Shown here: piece by piece, positions 14,901-23,199 of the stretch
Layout of the letters: each line of letters begins with the position of its first letter
How positions within the stretch are numbered: the stretch's first letter is position 1
Origin: Ligula intestinalis
Taxonomy: Eukaryota; Platyhelminthes; Cestoda; Diphyllobothriidea; Diphyllobothriidae
Direction of reading: 5' to 3'
NCBI GenBank assembly: GCA_036362985.1
Contig: JAYGXS010000004.1
Span: 23,447,507-23,511,506, forward strand
DNA length: 64,000 bases
Made by a program: the position numbers and the translations under genes
Notes under the pieces: generated by a model
What the model was told of the DNA's origin: nothing
Seen by the model: the letters and a program-made list of their open reading frames with translations, nothing else
The model's database searches: none

Positions 14901-15381
14901 TCATTCTGATTCATCAGTGGATCCTAGGGACTCTTCGCGAGGTTCGAGATATTTCTCACCCCTTTGTTCTGCGACCATCCACGTTTGAAAGTTAAAATAT
15001 CTGGTCAATGAGGAATTCTGCAGACTAAACTTTACTTTTATTTCACGGCTTTCTTTGCTACACGTCAGGATAAATTTCACGTTAAGGCACTTAAGCGTAT
15101 TCAACTGATAAATAAGTTAGTTTACCTTATGGCTGTTGCTTAGCCTGCGTGGCAATATAACATGATCCTGCCGTTTCCTCATCGACGTTTTCTGTAGGAA
15201 TTCACATTTTGTATCATCCCTAATGCGTTATTAATGTAGCAGCTGATGAGCAGTCATAAATGTTTTTGGGCCCCAAGAAATCCTGCTGTAGTTGCATGCC
15301 TTATATTATTACCACGAAAATATTGCTTCTATGTTGCATATACAGTTAATTATTTATTTATTTTTAGCTGCAGAAGACTAA
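1960..15381 (+). CDS. Micro-exon-type gene (MEG-like), 5' end not found
   Basis: Candidate coding exons are 1960-1989, 3400-3429, 5003-5032, 5622-5651, 8134-8271, 10318-10347, 12520-12549 and 14849-14941, with a possible terminal exon at 15368. Each is preceded by a pyrimidine tract plus AG and followed by GT (mostly GTAT or GTAG). Lengths are 30, 30, 30, 30, 138, 30, 30 and 93 nt, all multiples of three. Only phase 1 is open in every exon. The 30-nt exons encode related Ser/Thr/Lys decamers (SKSSKASTP, PKASKSTAR, SRSSKTSAR, PISSKNTTS). The two larger exons encode acidic Ser/Pro-rich stretches (SDIEEDEAPPAGVDVHSD in the second). Symmetric micro-exons in tandem are the hallmark of flatworm micro-exon genes, which usually encode small secreted proteins. 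Secretion cannot be shown here because no signal-peptide exon was found. The exon order and transcript are inferred, not seen. Confidence 0.6.
2593..2690 (+). mobile_element. MITE-like element, GATCGCTGG family, copy
   Basis: It shares attacttttattcgcctga, then tttcaagatccgt and gtcatcagagacat, with the copy at 7566-7680 and with copies in the WRAP53 introns. It is noncoding. Confidence 0.65.
3400..3429 (+). CDS. Micro-exon 2 (30 nt)
   Basis: It is bounded by tatgatttcag and gtatattt and reads SKSSKASTP in phase 1. It differs from the exon at 1960 only in its first base and its last codons, so the two are recent duplicates. Confidence 0.6.
4801..4915. repeat. Dispersed repeat segment, related copy near 55828
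   Basis: The stretch beginning cggtggacatcgtcaacatc and its continuation (cggccgaactgtcatgatcg) resembles 55828-55878 (cggtggacattgtggaaact, tggtcgaactgtataagtca). A reverse-oriented fragment lies near 57715. Another related piece, containing gactgcacaac, recurs at about 5500 and 12395. I cannot assign the family. Confidence 0.5.
5003..5032 (+). CDS. Micro-exon 3 (30 nt)
   Basis: It is bounded by tgtatatttcag and gtatccc and reads PKASKSTAR in phase 1, the same decamer pattern with shuffled Ser/Lys positions. Confidence 0.58.
5622..5651 (+). CDS. Micro-exon 4 (30 nt)
   Basis: It is bounded by ttcaaattcag and gtatcatc and reads SRASETPET in phase 1. Phase 2 contains a stop, which helps fix the frame of the whole array. 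The introns before it (5170-5420) and after it (5800-6030) share sequence such as ctaataatg and gctaagaacgg, showing that exon and intron duplicated together. Confidence 0.58.
6600..6735 (+). mobile_element. tRNA-derived SINE, family 1 copy (degraded)
   Basis: The 3' tail (gccagtaatggcaattccag, then tctcctttgtctttgtcggtaa) matches the tail of the better-preserved copy at 60326-60482. The 5' half is diverged but keeps a gtggctag A-box-like start. Confidence 0.55.
7566..7680 (+). mobile_element. MITE-like element, GATCGCTGG family, copy
   Basis: It starts with agaagacaactcgatcactg and continues with a tail of the form cgcctgac...gtcatcagagacatgg. It lies in the intron before the 138-nt exon of the micro-exon gene and is noncoding. 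Confidence 0.7.
8134..8271 (+). CDS. 138-nt acidic exon of the micro-exon gene
   Basis: The acceptor is ctctcaatag and the donor gtttgacc. In phase 1 it gives 46 codons including MDTVDDDSSPPLGNIP and SRTDSSADILQEDRSRS, an acidic Ser/Asp-rich low-complexity segment. The donor-side intron (gtttgacccatttctcaatc) resembles that after the 93-nt exon (gttcgagatatttctcaccc), so the two larger exons also look like duplicates of one another. Confidence 0.55.
9209..9362 (-). mobile_element. tRNA-derived SINE, family 1 copy
   Basis: On the + strand it begins taccggcaaagacaagggaa, the reverse complement of the family-1 tail. It ends with the antisense of the tRNA-like head (aaccactgcactaagcgc). It is noncoding and lies within an intron. 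Confidence 0.65.
10318..10347 (+). CDS. Micro-exon 5 (30 nt)
   Basis: It is bounded by a strong tract (ttttttttcaatttcag) and gtatcggt and reads SRSSKTSAR in phase 1. The upstream intron (tttcgaaaaatctgtcccga) matches that before the 3400 exon (tttcgaaaaacccatccaat). Confidence 0.6.
11906..11939. repeat. (GAT)n microsatellite
   Basis: There are about eleven consecutive GAT units inside an intron of the micro-exon gene. No function can be read from it. Confidence 0.95.
12520..12549 (+). CDS. Micro-exon 6 (30 nt)
   Basis: It is bounded by tttttttctatttcag and gtagcgtcc and reads PISSKNTTS in phase 1, the most diverged decamer. Its downstream intron (12590-12680) resembles those after the 5003 and 5622 exons. 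Confidence 0.55.
14849..14941 (+). CDS. 93-nt acidic exon of the micro-exon gene
   Basis: It is bounded by gattcctccacag and gttcgaga. Phase 1 gives 31 codons (FISDIEEDEAPPAG, then VDVHSDSSVDPRDSSR). Phase 0 hits a stop, so together with the 5622 exon this fixes phase 1 for the gene. Confidence 0.58.
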
Positions 15382-15405
15382 TAAACGGATTCACAAAGCC
15401 AACCT
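15368..15405 (+). CDS. Possible terminal exon with overlapping poly(A) signal
   Basis: After a tttatttttag acceptor the phase-1 reading is A-E-D-stop (stop at 15379-15381), and AATAAA follows at 15380-15385. A very short last exon would suit this gene type, but the evidence is thin. The gene could instead continue to the phase-compatible exon at 30092. Confidence 0.3.
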
Positions 15406-15689
15406 TAAAAAGGCGCTTGAAAGGAAGATGTTGGTGGAAACCGGACTTCAAATCTTCATTTGCTTAAAGCTTTTTCATTTAGTTTCTTCCATCGATGACC
15501 GAAAAAAGAGTTTCTTGGTCTACAACTTATTTTAATGCCTACAAACCTAAACGGAGGTTCTTTTATACATAAACCTTTCCAAGACCTCTCACTGGGCTCA
15601 CGAATTCACGTATACGTGTGGCTTTGCTGACAGTGTTTAGAAATGCCATAAAAATGGAGAGTTGGAAAGTAAAAATACCAAGCACATTT

Positions 15690-15812
15690 GAGTTGACCCA
15701 ATTGTGAAAAAACTCGAGGCGTTCGGCGGGATTTGAAACCACGTATTAGAGAAGGCCTTGTACCGGAAGCCAACGCTCCAACCACCTGAGCTACAAATGC
15801 CCAGTGGTTTGC
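15690..15812 (-). mobile_element. tRNA-derived SINE, family 2 copy
   Basis: The reverse complement contains a tRNA-like A box (gtagctcaggtggttgg), a B-box-like gtttcaaatcc and the family tail (ttcacaattgggtcaactca). It is cloverleaf-like but continues into the SINE tail, so it is not a tRNA gene. Confidence 0.75.
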
Positions 15813-15949
15813 CGCGCGTACGCATGACTCCTTTTCAGGTGGCTGGCCTTGCGTCGCATCCTTGACCTGGTTTGCTTCCTTTTTTCTCTTGACCTCAGGA
15901 TGGCCCGAGTTATGACTCACGTGCTGGGCCATTCTAACAATTATTACTT

Positions 15950-17880
15950 TTGATCGATTGCTATATCTTTATGCATCTGCCAACAGGACTCCATTAATGT
16001 CCAGTGTATGCCTATGGTCCTTGACGTAGATTGAGAACAGTAATAGTTAAAGAACGGAGCCGTAATATACACCGCTACTAAACGATACTGAAACGAATTT
16101 CGCGTTGACGACTCTCACGGACTGCGATCGGCCTATCTGGAAATCTCCTATCCAACTAGTAGATTGGCCCTTATTTCATATTCTCGGCGCTTGTAGAGTA
16201 GCTGTTGTTGTGGGACACTACCAAAGGCTTTTAAAGTCACTATAGATGTCATGGACGTTGGTATTCTCATCATATAACCTTGACTACTGCTCCATTGAAT
16301 AAAGCATATTGGTCAGACAGGGGTGCTTTCCTCGAACCCAGTGTTAGGCACTATCAGAAAAGGCTTTTTCTCCGAGAAACGGAAGGCAGTTTGTAGGCAG
16401 GACAAATGTAATGTATGTAAAACAGAAGGCTCCCTGTAGGCAGGATATCATGTAGGCAAAATGGAGGACTGTCTGTAGGCAGGACGTGTATGGAGAACGA
16501 GAACACAGTTCAAGTGAGGAGTCATGTTAGCAAAGAAGGATTTATGGCGGGGGTTAAACGCATCGGCAGAAAGATAGCCCGTCAAAATAAAGAAAGGATA
16601 ACGCGCTTCCGCAAACTTAATCGCCTTGCGCGAACTGCGGTAGGATGTCATAAACACACCTGCGGACACATAACAGTAGCCTTTTTGGTAATCCTTTCCA
16701 CGAGGTCACAACAAATGCAACTTAAACTCCCCAGTCGATAGATGTTCGTGCTGGATCTGGATTCACCATTTGGAATAAGGTGCATGTTCTCAATTTTTCA
16801 GTGAAATGGGAGGATGCCTCGACCAAAAGACGACTGGAAAATATACAAAAGCGGTCTGGAAAGTTCAGAACCGATCTCTAGCAGTACTTTTGTCGATATT
16901 TGGTCTGGAATTGGAGACTAAGCTTCGTTATGCGCAAGGAGTTCTTTGCTCACATCTTTTTCTGTGAATTTAAGGTCTTCCATGATTGTGTCGTTCCTCC
17001 CTACATGAACGTCTGCCTGCTTCAAATCTGATTCCCCCGTGCAAAGGGAGGCAAAAAAGCAAATAAGGTGTTCTGCCTTATCGCGATTTTCAGTAATTTA
17101 GTCGTTGCTTCCACCTTTTAAGATCGCCACTCTTCCTACATTTGTTAAACTGCTGTCAATGCAGCTAGTGTACTTTTGCTTTATATACTGTCCATTCTAT
17201 AATTCTCGCCTTATACTCCCGTAATTTGCAAACTTTTGTCCTTAGCTCGTTCCACTTTCAGCGAAATTCTTCGTAGTTTAAAGTTGACCGGTTTTTATGC
17301 CTATCCCGAAGTTTGTTCTTTCGGTTTATCTGGCTCTTCATATTTTGCGTTAATTGAGTAGGCCACTTCCCCTTCTATATTTTTTGGGGACATTTCCGAG
17401 GCAAAATGTCATTTATGCCTCCCTTGGATATGCTACAATCGGTATCCAGACCACAATTAAGAATAACGTGTCAATTTAGTATCGAAAGTTCACTCATCAT
17501 CGCGGGGAAATTCTCGTGCTAATAATTAGGCCGAACATCAGTATTTGCCGTATGCTTGGTCTTTAAACCATATTCCCACAGAAGTATGCTATGGTCGCTC
17601 TTATCAAGCTGTGTGATCGACCTGAGTTAATCTAAGCCAATAGTTCTTTTGCAAGCACGACACCTAGACAGTTCGCTTAGTGTGACTCTTTGATTCTTGT
17701 TGGAAATCCAACATTGTGTACGAGACATACATCTAAAGCTAAAGGAATCACGCAATTTTTTACGGATTTCTTATCCCATTCGATCAGTGATGCGTTTAAA
17801 TCTCCAGTGCGTCTTTGTTTTAGGCCATTTTTTCAATTAATCCATCCATGATCTTATCAACATTTGAAGTTTAATTGGGC
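15950..17880 (-). pseudogene. Decayed LINE (endonuclease plus reverse transcriptase)
   Basis: Read on the minus strand with frameshifts, 17300-17880 shows endonuclease-like text (GDLNASLIEWDKKSVKNC, VGFPTRIK, IRATIAYFCGN). 15960-16330 shows reverse-transcriptase text (SWIGDFQIGRSQSVRVVNAK, then YGSVL and LFSIYVKDH). Many stops and shifts interrupt it. It is a different LINE subfamily from the one inside the hAT element, and the copy is dead. Confidence 0.65.
16395..16490. repeat. Short direct repeats of tgtaggcagga
   Basis: The motif tgtaggcag(g)a recurs about four times in 95 bp, separated by 20-40 bp of related sequence. It lies inside the decayed LINE. Confidence 0.7.
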
Positions 17881-18100
17881 AGTTTAGAAACAATCAGGAA
17901 AGTTACAGTGTATGCAACCAGCGTCTTCTGTTTTATCCAGCATGTCTCAGTACTTTTTGTGCATATTAGACTTCGAGCATGTTTAGCGGGAGGCACCAAA
18001 TCAGGAAAATCACTCATTTCAAGTATGACTAATGTTTATACAATCATTTATTCAGGTCATGACGTACGAAGAGAGCCTAGGTCCGGGGTCGGCAACCAAT

Positions 18101-19244
18101 GGCTCGCGAGCCATATATGGCTCTTTTGATGATGGCGTAGGGCTCTTTCAGAAACTTCGAATTTTAGGATTTTGGTTAAGTAGTGGTCTAAGTAGTGGGT
18201 GTACTCAGATCACTACAATCCTCAGCCCAAATCCCAGGTTGGAAGTTCGAAGGCACAAGTCACCAGAAGGAGTGATTTATTATCTACACAACTCCCAGTT
18301 GCTGTCTCAGGTGGTAGTGGCCACTGACGAAGCCACAGCTAGTGTTGATTGCGCCCAGCCAGACTTGAGAGAGCTTGAGACAGTGGTGACAGCTCATTCA
18401 GTAGGATTGCGGAACAGGTTCAATTGTTCTGTTATTGGTGTCTTGCAAGTACCCGAGGTTATGTCGCCTGGAGAGATCTTTGCTGCATCAGCCGAGAGGT
18501 GTGGTATTTAAATGGCCCTTAGGTAGTTGGACGCGCGTGTATGCTCGGTGTGTGTGCGTGACTGAATAAACTGTGGTCGCCAGGGCGGCGGTCTCGGGGC
18601 CGCCAGAAAACCGAATGAAAGGGGACACTCGCGCAGCTGTTATCGTTTTCACAGAAGCAGCTGCGATGTCAAGCCTCGGGTGACGGGGGTGTCAGTGCAA
18701 GAGAGCATTGGAGCAGTTGTTTGTGGCAGCACATGACTTTGGGACAGCGGATCTTGGAGAACGAAGGGGGGAGGGAGAGCACGCATTGTAGCCGCCTACC
18801 TCCAATGACGTGCCACCACCGAGACGCGCATTAGAATCAATTTAATCTCGACCAATCTCTGGAATCGTGGCATCCTTAGGTTTGACCTGGCTGGTCACTT
18901 TCTGGCTTGCCGACAAAAATGGCTTCCATTTTTTCCTGCTTCCGAACAGCGGCGACCAAGTCGCTAAATAACAGATGCTTTACTATAGCACGACAGCCCG
19001 CAGACTTGACCTCAGCTTCGTCAAGGTCACGCTGGCAGACAGCCGGCTTCGTTACATATAATGCCTAGTGTTTATGTCTCCCAGACGGAAAAACAGTTCA
19101 TGCGCGAATACTTTCCTTGTGAACTAATACATCTATCCTAACAGCTGACTGCCTTCTTTCATCAGGTGGATCACCCATCTGTGAACGCTTCACTATCTCT
19201 CTCTCTCTCTTATTTGCCAAAAGTTAACCTCTGCAACAAAGATT
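18101..19244. other. hAT 5' noncoding region
   Basis: It begins with a palindrome (atggctcgcgagccat) and a tatatggctctt motif that recurs in the same direction near the right end. A phase-open stretch at 18185-18511 shows no recognisable domain. A (CT)n run lies at 19194-19209 just before the transposase start. Confidence 0.5.
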
Positions 19245-19735
19245 ATGGCGAAACGAAAAAGAGATGAAGAGTATCGTACATTTCAGAACGAATAGGCCGA
19301 AGAGTTTGCCTTTATGCAAAGAGCAGATTATGCGGTGTGTCTAATTTGTAATGACAAGATTACATCAATGAAACGGTTGAATGTAAAGCACCACTCCAAC
19401 ACACGCCATGATACGTTTGCATCAAAATACCCTGCAGGAGATAGCTGAAAAAAGCATGCCAAGAGCTAATGAGCAGGATGTTAGTTGTCAAAAACAAAGT
19501 TACTCCGACATATATTCAGCATTTAAACACACCTGACCCGAAGCAGAACGAATGGGCCGGAATGTTTGCCTTTATGCCAAGAGCAGATTATGCGGTGTGT
19601 CTAATTTGCAATGACAAGATTACATCAATGAAACGGTCAAATGTAAAGCACCGCTTCAACACACGCCCTGATACGTTTGCGTCAAAATATTCTGCGGGAG
19701 ACAGCCGAAAAAAGCATGCAAAGAGCCAATGAGCA
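19245..19735 (+). pseudogene. hAT transposase N-terminal part (ZBED/GTF2IRD2-like), broken
   Basis: From ATG 19245 the text MAKRKRDEEYRTFQNE is followed by a stop. It continues as FAFM-RADYAVCLICNDKI with a second conserved run NVKHHSNTRHDTFASKYPAG. The Cys-x2-Cys and later His spacing fits the zinc-finger start of the hAT transposase family domesticated in ZBED and GTF2IRD2 genes. A second copy of the same exon region follows at 19546-19743. The rest of the protein lies beyond 28.2 kb. Confidence 0.7.
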
Positions 19736-19743
19736 GGATGTTA
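19286..19743. repeat. 198-bp direct duplication of the hAT zinc-finger region
   Basis: Copies at 19286-19483 and 19546-19743 are clearly similar. The spacer 19484-19541 (tgtcaaaaacaaagttactc and on) resembles 19839-19893, which follows copy 2 after extra LINE sequence. This suggests a duplication of hAT plus LINE junction followed by an internal deletion. Confidence 0.8.
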
Positions 19744-20052
19744 ACCAGCCAGAAGCACGTGATTTGAATTTGGACTCGAATTTAAGGCTTCTAGATAAGT
19801 CAAATAATTTGTTATCTAACATTCTTCCGACACTTATTTGTCAAAAACAACGTTTCTTAGACATTTTAGCATTTAAACATCCCTTACCTGAAAATTTTAT
19901 GAGAAACAATGACTGACGCGAAAGTTATTTTGGATCAAATCGATTTGTCAGCCCTCTTAAATTTAACGAACGTTATTTAAAAGTATGGACCTGTATTTAA
20001 GATTCTTAATTCACTTCTGGACTCAAATTAATTTGAAAGCAACCTCACCAAT

Positions 20053-20740
20053 TTGCCTCAGATAGAGTCTGTGGTGCATTTAGTAGCATCAGAATTTTCA
20101 GATAGATCAAAACGTAGCTGTAATATAATTTTCCGCAACTTTCTTCAAACGAATAATCCAATGTTAGCAATACAAAACGTTTTTCAAAAATGTGGGATAA
20201 GTATACGAATATTGTCTACCGAAAGACTAAATTTGCGAAGTAAAAACAAACCAATTTTGCTTACTTGTTCTACCCACGCTGAAACTCAAATGCTACTACA
20301 AAATTCTGAAATAAATAGGAGTTTCCGGAGTTTTAAAGCATATATAGGCCCCGACTTGATCCCGATGCAGCGCAGACAAGTCTTTCATAAAGAGAAAGTG
20401 CGCCAACCAAGACAGCCACATATAGTCGCAGAGGACAAAAGCACACCACAAAATGCTACCTCAGAGGAACAATTACCGAGCTCCTCCTCCTCTGGGAAGG
20501 AAAACGAAAACTATCAACATAGCATCAGCTTAGGTGACTCGACGGCAACTTCTTCTAGTTATAATAATGACAAAGAGAAAGCAAATAATGAACCTGCCGA
20601 AGCAATTATGGGAAAGAATAAGGCTCAAACAAAAAGACCCCGAAATAGTACAACCCCATTAGACACAAATCCTGGAGCTAATCATGATACACAGATAAAT
20701 AGCAACACATGTCTAAATATTGCGAAAATTCCCATCACAG
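20053..20740 (+). pseudogene. LINE ORF1, RNA-binding-like
   Basis: About 230 codons are open. The N-terminal part (KRSCNIIFRNFLQTNNP, later KNKPILLTCSTHAE) has the layout of an RRM-like ORF1 domain seen in CR1/Jockey-type LINEs. The second half is Ser/Lys/Gln-rich. Upstream, stops at about 19980 and 20030 interrupt the true start. The frame runs into the Penelope insertion near 20740, where foreign sequence adds a false C-terminus. Confidence 0.55.
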
Positions 20741-20743
20741 AAA

Positions 20744-22737
20744 TCCGAAGAGTATTTGGCGAGCATACGTATACTTTCAATAAATTCTCATCAGGCCATT
20801 ACATTTATATGGAAGCGGTGTCGTTTTAATGGAAAGGTTGGACTACATAAAGAAGATGCGAACGATCCTATCAGATCAGATAAAATCCAAGAAAGTTGAC
20901 AAAGAAAAAGATCGCACAGAAGAATTAGAGGCCCAACTGACCGACTGCTTACGAAGACTCCACACGCGAGGTTTCATAAGCGACCGGGACTTCGAAGGCC
21001 TCCGACCAGTAGGCACGCACATCCCCCGTTTGTATAGTCTACCAAATATCCATAAGGAGGGCCTGGCAGTTCGTCCGATTCTGGACATGCGCAATTCACG
21101 GTATCACGCGATAGCAAAATGGTTGGTGGCGAAACTCAAGCCTTTGCAGCATCAACTGGCACCACGGAGCTATAGAGACACGTTCTAATTTGTCGATGAG
21201 ATCAAAGATGTGAACTTAAACGGCATGAGAATGTTATCCCTAGACTTCTCCTCGCTGTTTACAAACGTCCCGGTTACCGAGACAGTCGAATACATCTGCG
21301 AATTCCTATTGAAAAATCAACTAGAAATAGGAATACCGACGAATGCACTAAAGGAACTACTACTGAAGTGCACACTGAACGTGCAGTTCCTTTTTGACGG
21401 CCAAATATACAGAAAAATAGATGGCGTTGCGATCGGCTCACCTCTGGGACCACTTTTGGCTGACATATTCATGGGAAAGCTGGAAAAATATCAACTTAGC
21501 GATCAGATCCACAAGTTAAAGCACTACGGTCGCTACGTGGACGATATCTTCGTGATTGCCACAAATGAACCCGATAGAGACGCGCTCTTGAGTGCGGTCA
21601 ATCAAGCCCATCCTTCCATAAAGTTCACATTGGAGATGGAAACAGCAGGTTCTCTCCCCTTCTTGGACGTCCTCCTTAGTCGTAGACCCGACGGTAGCGT
21701 CCAAACGAGCGTGTATAGAAAGAAAACCTGGTCTGGACAATATACGAACTTTAGCAGTTTCGTACCTCTCCAACAGAAGCGAAATCTACTTCGTTGCTTA
21801 ACGCAAAGAGCTAGAAAAATTTGCTCTGAAGACACTACTGAAGAGGAACTCAAGAGAATCCAGGACTTACTCCGTGAGAACGGATATCCTGAGAAATTCA
21901 TCACCAAGAATATGGCTACTAAAGAAAGGAAACCCACAACACTCACTGTGGAGAAGAAAACATTATTTCTCAAAGTGCCCTTTCGAGGAAACGTGACAGG
22001 TGAACTCCTGAAAAGACGCCTTGAGGATGCCGTGTCACAAACTTTCCCAGCAGCGAGGGTTCGGGTACTATTCTCAACTAACCCAGTCTTCCATGGGGAA
22101 GGTAAGGACAGTTTACCGACTCAGACAACCTCCATGTGTGTCTACTCCTCTGCTTGCTCCTGTGGAGCAAGTTATATTGGTCGCACGAGTCGGCGCCAAT
22201 CCCAAAGAATAAAGGAACACCTCCCACAATGGCTAAGGAAGGGTGATTTCAATACCAACAGGAACCATTAACAGCTCTATCCTAGCGCACATGGTGGATT
22301 CCGGACATCAGGTGAACCCCAACGAAGCCTTCAGGGTGATCTACAAGGTCCCACCAAGCTACCCTAAGTCACTGGGCGAGCGACTGTTGGCAACAGCAGA
22401 AGCAACTGCTATCCGGTTGAGGAAGCCTTTTTTGTGCGCGCAGAAGAACCTGCTGCAAGCCCCAAGCCTAGCATGGCCAACGGCCACCTAGCTACCGGCA
22501 TTTCCCCAAGCCTCCTCTCCTCTTCCACCACCCCCCCCTTCTCCCTAACCTTACCGCTTAATTAGCCGCCTGTTACTACCCCACCCCCTACTCTATCCCC
22601 CGGACTAATTTGCCTGTAACGTTGAACATAAGTTGCCTACGATTTTACCTTTTACGCTTTACCCCCCTCCCATATAAGTGTAATGGCCTGATGAGAATTT
22701 ATTGAAAGTATACGTACGCTCACCAAATACTCTTCGG
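20744..22737 (+). mobile_element. Penelope-like element with inverted terminal repeats
   Basis: It carries Penelope-type reverse transcriptase followed by a GIY-YIG nuclease domain. 20744-20812 and 22669-22737 are inverted copies (tttcaataaattctcatcag is shared by one arm and the reverse complement of the other). Inverted flanking repeats are known for this class. The sequence gtctaaatat at 20711-20720 and 22740-22749 may be the target duplication, though 23 bp separate the left copy from the repeat. Confidence 0.8.
20829..22491 (+). pseudogene. Penelope-like RT/GIY-YIG protein, three frames
   Basis: The first block (20829-21188) contains IPRLYSLPNIHKEGLAVRPIL and ends at a stop after RSYRDTF. 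The second (21210-22271) holds RT motif A LDFSSLFTNVP, GVAIGSPLGPLLADIFM and the catalytic YVDDIF (YVDD at 21534-21545). The nuclease motif CGASYIGRTSRR lies near its end. A frameshift at about 22245 moves the C-terminus (SILAHMVDSGHQVNP) into another frame up to 22491. One stop and one shift make this copy inactive as it stands, but it is much less decayed than the host LINE. Confidence 0.85.
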
Positions 22738-22749
22738 AAGTCTAAATAT

Positions 22750-23199
22750 GTCCATAAATAGCGAAACCAGTCTTAACTCAACGAACCAAAGTAGTAAACC
22801 AGTGGTAGATTATTTCCCCCACCCCAACCCTAAAAAAGACCACCATTCCCAAAAAGAACTGCTTATCAAAACAAATATCCGTGTTTAAATGCACACCCTC
22901 AAATGACACCTTACCCCTTCACTCAAATCATGTATCTTAGCCCATACACAAGACGACCACCACACACCCAACCCTTTCAATATAACACACACTCAAATCC
23001 CACCTTGCACAACACCATACCCTCCGAAATTTACACAATGCCACCGAATCTCATCACTCTCCTCACCATTTTTTCCCACTAATGTATAATTCGCCACAAA
23101 TAGTCCAACACCACCATATTATCCACCAATCACACAATTTCCGCACATGAGCCACCAACACAATCAAACGGGTAATAGGAATCCGTTTTTTCACAACAG
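22750..23199. other. LINE spacer between Penelope insertion and endonuclease
   Basis: It is C/A-rich sequence without an open frame, probably the remaining LINE ORF1 3' end and inter-ORF region, strongly decayed. Confidence 0.4.

Noticed and set aside
18032..18511. A 159-codon open frame across the left end of the hAT element
   Set aside because: It crosses the terminal inverted repeat and shows no recognisable domain, so it is treated as noncoding element sequence.
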